Under the pieces are notes generated by a model, which saw nothing but the letters and a program-made list of their open reading frames with translations, ran no database searches and was not told where the DNA came from. From assembly GCA_937951935.1 (NCBI GenBank), contig CALGAM010000161.1, positions 1 to 10,311 on the forward strand: a stretch of 10,311 bases of DNA, written 5' to 3'. This DNA is from an uncultured Micromonospora sp. GTDB taxonomy: Bacteria > Actinomycetota > Actinomycetes > Mycobacteriales > Micromonosporaceae. Position 1 is the stretch's first letter; every line of letters begins with the position of its first letter. The translations under genes were made by a program, and so were the position numbers. Shown one piece after another: positions 1-5,399 of this stretch.

Positions 1-24
1 TGGTCAGGGGCCTTCCCAGGCACC

Positions 25-108
25 TGGTGGCGGGTCGAGGATTCGAACCTCGGTAGCTTTCGCGACGGATTTACAGTCCGCTCCCATTGGCCGCTCGGGC
101 AACCCGCC
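25..108 (-). tRNA. tRNA-Tyr (anticodon GTA), 3' CCA encoded
   Basis: Read on the minus strand, the 7-bp acceptor stem GGCGGGT (108-102) pairs with ACCCGCC (35-29). It is followed by discriminator A (28) and an encoded CCA (27-25). The anticodon arm is GCGGA-CTGTAAA-TCCGT with anticodon GTA at 72-74, so the tRNA decodes Tyr codons TAC/TAT. A long variable arm lies between the anticodon arm and the T arm (CGAGG-TTCGAAT-CCTCG), as expected for a class II bacterial tRNA-Tyr. The total is 84 nt with CCA. It is transcribed divergently from yajQ. The few bases beyond its 3' end (1-24) include AAGGCCCC, which could be the left half of a terminator that runs off the window. Confidence 0.96.
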
Positions 109-144
109 TGGCGTGCCGCCCCGCTGTGCGCGGCGACGGGAGCA

Positions 145-175
145 AGGATAGCGGCTGCGTCGGGGGGTCGTGCAA
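145..175 (-). promoter_or_regulatory. Candidate sigma-70-type promoter for tRNA-Tyr
   Basis: On the minus strand TTGCAC (175-170) and TATCCT (150-145) are separated by 19 nt. The -10 hexamer ends 36 nt before the tRNA 5' end. Both hexamers resemble vegetative actinobacterial elements and the position suits a tRNA promoter, but the spacer is 1-2 nt longer than ideal. This is a motif match only. Confidence 0.4.
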
Positions 176-195
176 CCGGGTACGGTCGGCTTGTC

Positions 196-225
196 GTGCC
201 GCCGCCCGGGAGGGCGACCCGGCAC
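196..225 (+). promoter_or_regulatory. Leader hairpin upstream of yajQ
   Basis: GTGCCG (196-201) pairs with CGGCAC (220-225), and inside it CGCCC (203-207) pairs with GGGCG (212-216). The loop is GGGA, a GNRA-type tetraloop. A one-base versus three-base internal loop (202; 217-219) separates the stems. The hairpin ends 33 nt before the yajQ ATG and leaves the Shine-Dalgarno sequence free. In such GC-rich DNA, hairpins of this size also arise by chance, so a function is only possible. Confidence 0.3.
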
Positions 226-245
226 ACCGTGACCACGCAGACAGC

Positions 246-250
246 AGGAG
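246..250 (+). promoter_or_regulatory. Ribosome binding site of yajQ
   Basis: AGGAG lies 8 nt before the ATG at 259. This decides the start against an in-frame upstream GTG/ATG-type extension of 21 codons beginning at 196, which has a composition unlike the family. Confidence 0.8.
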
Positions 251-258
251 CGGACACC

Positions 259-753
259 ATGGCAGCCAATCCGTCGTTCGACATCGTCAGCAAGGTCGAC
301 CGGCAGGAGATCGACAACGCCCTCCGGCAGGCTGAGAAGGAGCTCTCCAGCCGGTTCGACTTCCGGGGCACCGGTGCCACCATCTCCTGGTCCGGCGACC
401 AGGCGGTCACTTTGGAGGCGGAGACGGAGGAGCGGGTCAAGGCGGCGCTGGAGGTCTTCAAGGAGAAGCTGGTCAAGCGGAAGGTCTCGCTCAAGTCGCT
501 GGACGCCGGCGAGCCGCGCGCCTCGGGCAAGGTGTACAAGATCGACTGCAGGATCGTGCAGGGCATCGCGCCGGACAAGGCCAAGGCGATCAGCAAGAAG
601 ATTCGTGACGAGGGCCCCAAGGGGGTCCAGGCGCAGATCCAGGGTGACCAACTGCGCGTCACGGGCAAGAAGAAGGACGACCTGCAGGCCGTGATCGCGA
701 TGCTCAAGGCGGAGGACTTCGGCATCGCCCTGCAGTTCACCAACTACCGCTAG
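259..753 (+). CDS. yajQ: YajQ family (UPF0234) nucleotide-binding protein
   Basis: A 164-residue cytosolic protein, close to the usual ~163 of the YajQ/UPF0234 family. The N-terminal signature PSFDIVSKVDRQEIDNAL (residues 5-22) and the C-terminal end LQFTNYR (158-164) are diagnostic. The family folds as two RNP-like domains; here they correspond roughly to residues 5-85 and 90-164. Family members bind nucleotides, with GTP/ATP binding reported in E. coli and cyclic di-GMP binding in a Xanthomonas homologue; the role in actinobacteria is not established. The ATG at 259 is chosen because AGGAG sits 8 nt upstream and the protein then begins as in relatives. The gene is monocistronic: divergent from tRNA-Tyr and convergent with cutA. 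Its last codons and TAG stop lie inside the first unit of a 22-bp tandem repeat that can fold as a hairpin. Confidence 0.95.
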   Translation: MAANPSFDIVSKVDRQEIDNALRQAEKELSSRFDFRGTGATISWSGDQAVTLEAETEERVKAALEVFKEKLVKRKVSLKSLDAGEPRASGKVYKIDCRIVQGIAPDKAKAISKKIRDEGPKGVQAQIQGDQLRVTGKKKDDLQAVIAMLKAEDFGIALQFTNYR

Positions 754-778
754 TCGGTTCACCAACCACCGCTGGTCG
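735..778 (+). repeat. Two-copy 22-bp tandem repeat across the yajQ stop codon
   Basis: Copy 1 (735-756) and copy 2 (757-778) are adjacent and agree at 20 of 22 positions. The differences are T745 versus C767 and A752 versus G774. Copy 1 encodes the last residues and stop of yajQ; copy 2 is untranslated and its TAG is changed to TGG. With its following bases each copy folds into a hairpin: 739-758 and 761-780, with stem ACC-A-ACYA, loop CCGC, stem TRGT-C-GGT and one A.C mismatch. The two differences fall on paired positions, so a T-A pair became C-G with pairing preserved. Confidence 0.85.
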
Positions 779-814
779 GTCCGCCGACCCGCCTCCGGGG
801 CGGCCTCCCCGAGG
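739..814. terminator. Hairpin cluster between convergent yajQ and cutA, probable bidirectional terminator
   Basis: Besides the two repeat hairpins (739-758, 761-780) there are two further stems. GGTCGG (774-779) pairs perfectly with CCGACC (784-789) around a TCCG loop, and it excludes the second repeat hairpin. CCTC-GGGG (792-800, with C796 bulged) pairs with CCCC-GAGG (807-814). No T tract follows in either direction, which is common for actinobacterial terminators. The position between two convergent genes supports termination for both, but it is not proven. Confidence 0.5.
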
Positions 815-858
815 TCGCCCCGGCAGATCCCGCACCCGGCTCGTTTCGCCCCGCCGGC

Positions 859-1203
859 CTAGTCCTGTGCCGCCGCGGTCGCCGGCTCGCGGGTCTCCTC
901 GATGATCCAGCGCAGGTAGTCCGGGTTGCCGTCGAGAATCGGCAGGGCGATCACGCACGGCACCTCGTACGGGTGCTCGCGGCTGCTCCGTGCCACGATC
1001 TCCGGCACCAGCGCCCGACGGGTGTGCAGGGCGACCCGGGCCTCGTCCTCGTCGTGGACGCTGCCCTCCCAGCGGTAGATCGAGCGGATCACGGCGACGG
1101 TGTGTCCGCAGGCGGCGAGCCGGTCCGCGACCAGACGGCGGGTGAACTCGGCCAACCAGTCCGCGTCCGCCGCAGTGATGATCACCTCGCAGGTCTCCTC
1201 CAT
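859..1203 (-). CDS. cutA: CutA1 family protein (divalent-cation tolerance, PII-like trimer)
   Basis: A 114-residue cytosolic protein of the usual CutA length (about 105-115). Family signatures are in order: RLAAC (28-32), SIYRWEG (41-47), HPYEVP (77-82), ALPI (86-89) and GNPDYLRWI (92-100). CutA proteins form PII-like trimers and are linked to copper/divalent cation tolerance; their biochemical role is still unclear. The start is uncertain. ATG at 1203 is preferred by length, but no Shine-Dalgarno sequence precedes it. A GTG at 1185 has GGAGGAG 9 nt upstream and would begin the protein at the first beta strand; a TTG at 1209 is also in frame. The gene lies 54 bp downstream of the MFS gene on the same strand and could be co-transcribed with it. 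It converges on yajQ. Confidence 0.93.
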   Translation of the reverse strand: MEETCEVIITAADADWLAEFTRRLVADRLAACGHTVAVIRSIYRWEGSVHDEDEARVALHTRRALVPEIVARSSREHPYEVPCVIALPILDGNPDYLRWIIEETREPATAAAQD

Positions 1204-1257
1204 GGCCAAGGAGGCTACGACCCGGCGCCCGCCGCGGGCCAGCCCAGCCCGTCCTGA

Positions 1258-2580
1258 TCAGTCCGGACGGCGGCCCGAATCGGGCAGATCCGGCACGGCT
1301 GCCGCCGCCGGCTGGCGGGCCTCGGTGGCGAGAGCGCGTTCGAGGCGTGCCTCGGCCAGTGCCTCGGCCCGGGCGATCGAGCCGGCCGGCAGTGCGGCGA
1401 CCACCGCGGCGACCGCGACCGCCACCCCGGCGAAGACGAAGGCCCACGGCACGCCGACCAGATCGACCAGGACGCCGGCCGCGGCCCCGCCGGCCGCGCT
1501 CGCCGCCACCGACACGGTGACCACCCAGGTGTACGACTCGTTGAGCATGCCCGCCGGGCAGATCCGCCCGACCATGGTGGTCTCCACCGTCAACGCCGGG
1601 GCGATCGTGGCGCCGCCGGCCACCAGCGCCACCCCGAGCGCGACCGGGTTGGGCATCACGGCGAAGATCGCGAAGGTCACCGCGAGCAGCGCGAGGAGCC
1701 GGGCGAACTGCCGGGCGGCGTTCCGGGCTGGTGGCCGGGTACCGAACCAGAAGCCGCCGACCGCGCTCCCGGTCCCCCACAGGGCGAGCAGGACTCCGGC
1801 GACGCTGTCGGCGTCGGAGGAGCCGTGTGCGTCGGCGTACGCCGGAACCGCCACCCCGGTGGCGCCGAACGCGACGCCGAGCCCGGCGACGCAGAGGAGC
1901 AGGGCGGGAAACCCGCCGACCCGCAGCGGACCGAGCCCGCGGGCGTGTGCCTCCCGGGGGTGCGGGCGCCGGTTGCGCAGCGCCCGGCCCAGCGCGACGA
2001 CGGTGGTGCCCACCAGTGTCACCGCCGCCGCGCCGACCAGTGCGGCGCGGGCGTCGGCGACGAGCACGAAGAGCGCGACGAGGGACGGGCCGACCACGAA
2101 GACGAGCTCGAAGAGGGAGGTCTCGGCGGCGAGCGCGGTGTTGCGCAGGGCGAACCGGCCGGAGGCGGGGTCGGTCAGGTCGTTCCACGCGCCACGGATC
2201 GCGGCGGTCGTCGGTGGGTACGTCGCCCCGGCGAGGGCCGACGCGACGAAGATCACCGCGAGCGCGTCGGTTCCCGCCCGGCTGGCCAGCAGCAGACCGA
2301 CCAGTGCCACCGGGTGGGCCACGGCGGTGGCCAGCAGCACCGGGCTCGGTCCGACCCGGTCCGCGACGCGTCCGGCGATCGGACTGAGGGCGGCGCCGGC
2401 GAGCGCGTACACCCCGCCGGCGGCGGCGGCCAGCGCGTATCGGCCGGTGACCTGCTCGACGACCATCAGCAGGGCCAGCGGCGTCATGCCGATGCCGAGC
2501 CGGCCGATGATGCCCGCGACCAGCAGCATCGGTGCTCCGGGGATCCGCCATACCTGCAGGTACTGACGCAGCGCGGTCAC
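1258..2580 (-). CDS. Major facilitator superfamily transporter, substrate unknown
   Basis: A 440-residue membrane protein with about 12 hydrophobic segments, the usual MFS size. The loop after the second segment has GRVADRVG (70-77), a match to MFS motif A (G-x3-D-R-x-G), which supports the family. A basic central loop (about 201-222) divides the two six-helix halves. The C-terminus after residue 400 is charged and Ala-rich and probably cytoplasmic. This looks like a drug-efflux or sugar-efflux type permease of actinobacteria, but no substrate-determining motif is recognised, so no substrate is given. The GTG start at 2580 is chosen because GAGGAG lies 9 nt upstream and the sequence before it is not protein-like. 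It stands between htpX and cutA on the same strand, with a strong hairpin separating it from htpX. Confidence 0.9.
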   Translation of the reverse strand: MTALRQYLQVWRIPGAPMLLVAGIIGRLGIGMTPLALLMVVEQVTGRYALAAAAGGVYALAGAALSPIAGRVADRVGPSPVLLATAVAHPVALVGLLLASRAGTDALAVIFVASALAGATYPPTTAAIRGAWNDLTDPASGRFALRNTALAAETSLFELVFVVGPSLVALFVLVADARAALVGAAAVTLVGTTVVALGRALRNRRPHPREAHARGLGPLRVGGFPALLLCVAGLGVAFGATGVAVPAYADAHGSSDADSVAGVLLALWGTGSAVGGFWFGTRPPARNAARQFARLLALLAVTFAIFAVMPNPVALGVALVAGGATIAPALTVETTMVGRICPAGMLNESYTWVVTVSVAASAAGGAAAGVLVDLVGVPWAFVFAGVAVAVAAVVAALPAGSIARAEALAEARLERALATEARQPAAAAVPDLPDSGRRPD

Positions 2581-2589
2581 GGGTGAGGA

Positions 2590-2595
2590 CTCCTC
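2590..2595 (-). promoter_or_regulatory. Ribosome binding site of the MFS gene
   Basis: GAGGAG on the minus strand, 9 nt before the GTG at 2580, fixes this start. The open frame continues 86 codons further upstream, but that part overlaps the end of htpX and lacks membrane character. Confidence 0.75.
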
Positions 2596-2630
2596 GGAAG
2601 ATCGTGATGTAACGAGCGGAGCTCGGTCTG

Positions 2631-2636
2631 ACCCTA
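2631..2636 (-). promoter_or_regulatory. Possible -10 element of the MFS gene
   Basis: TAGGGT on the minus strand matches the actinobacterial TANNNT pattern and lies about 50 nt before the GTG start, after the htpX terminator hairpin. No convincing -35 element was found, so this is weak. Confidence 0.2.
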
Positions 2637-2681
2637 ACCAGGACGGACTCGGGCCACGCCGGCACCCGCCCGGACACGGCT

Positions 2682-2715
2682 CGGCCCCGGCGCCCTGGTA
2701 CGGGGGCCGGGGCCG
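2682..2715 (-). terminator. Strong hairpin downstream of htpX, likely terminator
   Basis: CGGCCCCGGC (2682-2691) and GCCGGGGCCG (2706-2715) form a perfect 10-bp GC stem. Three more pairs can form inside it (CCC 2693-2695 with GGG 2702-2704). It begins about 20 nt after the htpX stop codon and precedes the MFS leader. There is no T tract. By position and stability it is the best terminator candidate in the window. Confidence 0.65.
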
Positions 2716-2734
2716 GACGGCCGCGACGAGGCGG

Positions 2735-3613
2735 TCACCGCCGGTATCGCATCGTGCCGGCGTACGCCATCTGCTCCAGCCGACGCACCCGCTCCTCCAT
2801 GCTGGGGTGGGTGGAGAAGAGGTTCGCCAGCCCGCCACCCCGGAAGGGGTTGTCGATCATGAGGTGGGCGGTGCTGGTCAGCCGGTTGTCGGCCGGCAGC
2901 GGCAGGCTCTGGGTGCCGGCGTGGATCTTCCGCAGGGCGCTGGCCAGGGCCAGCGGGTCGCGGGTCAGGGCGGCACCGGAGGCGTCCGCCTGGAACTCCC
3001 GGCTCCGGCTGATCGCGAGCTGGATCAGGGTGGCGGCGATCGGACCGAGGATGATCGTCAGCAACAGGACGGCCGGGTTCGGGGCGTCCTCGTCGTCCCC
3101 GCCGCCGAGCGGGATGAACCAGGCGATGTTCGCCAGCATGGTGATGATGCCGGCCAGGCCGGCGGCCACACTGGAGATCAGAATGTCCCGGTTGTAGACG
3201 TGCGACAGCTCGTGCCCGATCACACCCCGCAGCTCCCGGTAGTCCAGGATCCGGAGGATGCCCTCGGTCACCGCGACCGCGGCGTGCCGCGGGTTACGCC
3301 CCGTGGCGAACGCGTTGGGCTGCATCGTCGGGCTGACGTACAGCCGGGGCATCGGCTGGCCGGCCTCGGCGGCCAGTTCCCGGACCATCTGGTACAGCGC
3401 CGGGAACTCGGCCTCGCTGACCGGCCGCGCGCGCATCGCGCGCAGGGCGAGCTTGTCGGACCAGAAGTAGCTGACGGCGTTGACGGCCAGCGAGACGAAC
3501 ACGGCGATCACCAGACCGCTGCTGCCGCCGAAGGCGTACCCGACGCCGAGGATCAGAGCGGTGAGCAGGCCAAGTAGCGCGGCTGTCTTGAGACCGTTGC
3601 GATGGCTATGCAC
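2735..3613 (-). CDS. htpX: HtpX family membrane zinc metalloprotease
   Basis: A 292-residue protein, the same size as E. coli HtpX (293). HtpX (peptidase family M48) is a membrane zinc protease that degrades misfolded membrane proteins together with FtsH. The zinc site is visible: HELSH (134-138) gives two His ligands and the catalytic Glu, and Glu206 in SREFQAD is the third ligand. NAFATGR, just before the catalytic region, is also typical. Four hydrophobic segments lie at about 8-29, 33-51, 148-169 and 179-201, so the active site faces the cytoplasm. The GTG at 3613 is chosen because AAGGAG lies 5 nt upstream and the N-terminus then matches actinobacterial HtpX (short basic head, then the first helix). 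It lies 110 bp downstream of nuoN with a leader that can fold, and a strong hairpin follows it. Confidence 0.96.
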   Translation of the reverse strand: MHSHRNGLKTAALLGLLTALILGVGYAFGGSSGLVIAVFVSLAVNAVSYFWSDKLALRAMRARPVSEAEFPALYQMVRELAAEAGQPMPRLYVSPTMQPNAFATGRNPRHAAVAVTEGILRILDYRELRGVIGHELSHVYNRDILISSVAAGLAGIITMLANIAWFIPLGGGDDEDAPNPAVLLLTIILGPIAATLIQLAISRSREFQADASGAALTRDPLALASALRKIHAGTQSLPLPADNRLTSTAHLMIDNPFRGGGLANLFSTHPSMEERVRRLEQMAYAGTMRYRR

Positions 3614-3618
3614 GTTGA

Positions 3619-3624
3619 CTCCTT
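3619..3624 (-). promoter_or_regulatory. Ribosome binding site of htpX
   Basis: AAGGAG on the minus strand, 5 nt before the GTG at 3613. It decides the start, since the frame stays open to 3682. It lies directly next to the leader hairpin at 3625-3654. Confidence 0.8.
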
Positions 3625-3654
3625 CGGTGCGCGGGCTGGTCGGCCCGCCAACCG
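3625..3654 (-). promoter_or_regulatory. Leader hairpin abutting the htpX ribosome binding site
   Basis: On the minus strand GCGGGC (3648-3643) pairs perfectly with GCCCGC (3636-3631) around a CGACCA loop. An outer CGGT/ACCG stem (3654-3651 with 3628-3625) is reached through a 2x2 internal loop. The 3' foot touches AAGGAG without covering it. An alternative stem, GGTTGG-CGGG-CCGACC with one T.G pair, uses overlapping bases and excludes the first. A regulatory role for a stress-protease gene is possible but inferred. Confidence 0.35.
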
Positions 3655-3659
3655 TTTCA

Positions 3660-3722
3660 ACACACGGATACCCCTCCCACAATCCGGATATGGCTGTGAA
3701 TTAGCTGGGAAAACGCTGCATC
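3660..3722 (-). promoter_or_regulatory. AT-rich patch upstream of htpX, probable promoter region
   Basis: This stretch is clearly less GC-rich than the rest of the window. It contains a TTTTCC, a TAATTC and two direct copies of TATCCG on the minus strand (3690-3685 and 3670-3665, 20 bp apart), plus the palindrome ATCCGGAT (3682-3689). These suggest that htpX has its own promoter or a regulator site after nuoN. I could not assign -35 and -10 elements with confidence. Confidence 0.35.
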
Positions 3723-3723
3723 G

Positions 3724-5328
3724 TCACATCGCGGACACGCTCAGCACAAGCTGTGGGGCGAAGCCGACAACGATCGCGAGCACGGTCGCGACGGCCAGGG
3801 CGGTGACAACCGCCCACGCCGGGCGGACCGCCGCGGGACCCGAGCCCGACCCGTCCGGCCGGGCGGCGGGACCGGCCGCCTCCGGCGGGGTGGTGGACGC
3901 GGCTGCCTCGTCACCGGCCCGGGAAGCCGCCGGCTCCGGCGCGTACAGCACCGCGGCGACCCGCACGTAGTAGGCGAGCCCCACCACCGCGTTGAGCGCC
4001 ACCACCACGGCGAGCCAACCCGCGTCCCCGGCCAGCAGCGACCGCACGACGACGACCTTGGCGAAGAGACCGGCCAGCCCGGGCGGGAGCCCGGCCAGCC
4101 CGACCAGGGCGAGGACGAGCGCCGCCCCGATCCAGGGCCGGCGCCGGGCCGCACCCTGGTAGTCCGTGATCTCGCCGCCGTCGGCGGCCACCGGGCGCAA
4201 CGCCACCACCGCGGCGAAGGCGGCGAGTTCCAGCAGGACGAAGAAGATGGTGTACGCGACCGCGGCGGCGACGGCGGTGTCCAGCGCCTCGGGGCTCCGG
4301 CCGGCGGGCAGCGCCAGCGCGCCGAGCGGGGCGAGCACGTACCCCGCCTGCGCCACCGACGACCAGGCCAGCAGTCGGACCATCCGGCGCTGGCGCAGCG
4401 CCACCAGGTTGCCGACCGTCATGGTCAGCACCGCGACGACCGCCAGCACCGGGCCGGTCACCTCGGCCGGCAGCGGGGTCGGTGTGGCGGAACCCGCCGG
4501 CGGCGCGGAGGCGGCGGCCGCACCGGGACCGGCGCCGACGACCGCGAGCAGCGCGACCACCCCGCCCAGCTTGGAGGCGGTGGAGAGGTAGGCCGCGACC
4601 GGCACCGGCGCCCCGTCGTACGTCGCCGGCGCCCAGGCGTGGAACGGCACCGCCGCCACCTTGAAGGCCAGCCCGCACACCACCAGCACCGCCCCGACCA
4701 CGGCCAGCGGCGACTCCCGCGGCGACGGCCCGGCCGCGAGGGCGGTGCCGAGCGCGCTCAGGTGTACCACCCCGGTGGCCGCGTAGAGCAACGCCGCACC
4801 GAGCAGGGTCACCGCGGTCGCCACCACGCTGACCACGAAGAAGGTCAGCGCCGCCTCCGCTCCGGCGACGCCGCGCCGCCGCAGCCCGACCAGGACGTAC
4901 AGCGGCAGGGTCAGCGTCTCCAGGGCCACGACCAGGGTGATCAGGTCGCCCGCCGCGCCGAGCACCACACCGCCGGTCATCGAGCAGGCGAGCAGGAAGC
5001 AGTACTCCCCCGCGGGCACCTCCCCGGCGCGCAACAGCGGTACCGACAGGGCCAGCACCCCGAGGCTGAGCAGCGCGAAGAGGCACCCGACCAGAGCGGC
5101 ACGGCCGGTGGCCTGGTAGGAGCAGGCGGTGCCGACGCAGAAGGTCCGTCGTACGCCGTCGAGGCCGACCAGGACGGCGGCGAGCCCGGTGGCGGCGGCC
5201 CCGGCGACGAACGCCCCGAGCGTCGCGCCCCGCCGGGCCACCGCCAGGTCGGCCAGGAGCACCAGTACGGCCGTGCCGGCGGCCAGGTACGCCGGCAGCA
5301 GCGCCACGTTGTCCACGGTCTGGCTCAC
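3724..5328 (-). CDS. nuoN: NADH-quinone oxidoreductase subunit N (NuoN-type antiporter-like subunit)
   Basis: A 534-residue polytopic membrane protein, one of the three Mrp-antiporter-like proton-pumping subunits of complex I. Key charged residues are in place: Glu137 in ALETLTLPLYVLVG, Lys223 in FKVAAVPFHAWAP, Lys253 in STASK and Lys424 in LFAK. They correspond to the Glu and Lys residues of the antiporter half-channels. TYDGAPVPVAAYLSTASK is the NuoN version of the family signature. Hydrophilic Ala/Pro-rich stretches occur at about 268-290 and 464-500, the latter a long linker before the last helix. The GTG at 5328 is chosen because the protein then starts shortly before the first helix; GTG at 5361 is an alternative. 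No good Shine-Dalgarno sequence is seen, which fits translational coupling. It is the last nuo gene, followed by htpX. The final codon before TGA is ATG. Confidence 0.95.
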   Translation of the reverse strand: MSQTVDNVALLPAYLAAGTAVLVLLADLAVARRGATLGAFVAGAAATGLAAVLVGLDGVRRTFCVGTACSYQATGRAALVGCLFALLSLGVLALSVPLLRAGEVPAGEYCFLLACSMTGGVVLGAAGDLITLVVALETLTLPLYVLVGLRRRGVAGAEAALTFFVVSVVATAVTLLGAALLYAATGVVHLSALGTALAAGPSPRESPLAVVGAVLVVCGLAFKVAAVPFHAWAPATYDGAPVPVAAYLSTASKLGGVVALLAVVGAGPGAAAASAPPAGSATPTPLPAEVTGPVLAVVAVLTMTVGNLVALRQRRMVRLLAWSSVAQAGYVLAPLGALALPAGRSPEALDTAVAAAVAYTIFFVLLELAAFAAVVALRPVAADGGEITDYQGAARRRPWIGAALVLALVGLAGLPPGLAGLFAKVVVVRSLLAGDAGWLAVVVALNAVVGLAYYVRVAAVLYAPEPAASRAGDEAAASTTPPEAAGPAARPDGSGSGPAAVRPAWAVVTALAVATVLAIVVGFAPQLVLSVSAM

Positions 5329-5399
5329 GTCGCCCACCACCCACCCGCGTCTCGGCGCCACGGCCCACGCGCCCGCCCCCGGTGCCCGACGAGGCTCAT
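5325..5399 (-). CDS. Possible 24-codon ORF bridging nuoM and nuoN
   Basis: An ATG at 5399 overlaps the nuoM stop as ATGA, and the ORF ends in a TGA that overlaps the proposed nuoN GTG as GTGA. The peptide begins MSLVGHRGRARG and ends DAGGWWAT; it is basic and has no membrane segment. It is not recognised. It may be a coupling minigene that keeps ribosomes moving through the 67-nt gap, or the pattern may be chance and nuoN may start at GTG 5361. No clear ribosome binding site of its own was identified beyond the end of nuoM. Confidence 0.25.
   Translation of the reverse strand: MSLVGHRGRARGPWRRDAGGWWAT

Noticed and set aside
25..108. tRNA-Tyr as a possible integration site for a mobile element.
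   Set aside because: No integrase, no repeat of the tRNA 3' end and no foreign-looking DNA are present in the window; the left side is cut off by the window edge.
4..765. A minus-strand open frame running through yajQ and the tRNA gene.
   Set aside because: It covers a tRNA and is antisense to the well-supported yajQ; its sequence is Leu/Arg/Asp-rich shadow composition.
1208..1214. AAGGAGG on the plus strand, a perfect ribosome binding motif.
   Set aside because: No plausible plus-strand gene follows; it lies on the wrong strand for cutA and is probably chance.
1100..2566. A 488-codon plus-strand open frame opposite the MFS gene.
   Set aside because: Its translation is Ala/Ser/Thr/Arg-rich without domain character and is antisense to a gene with clear MFS features.
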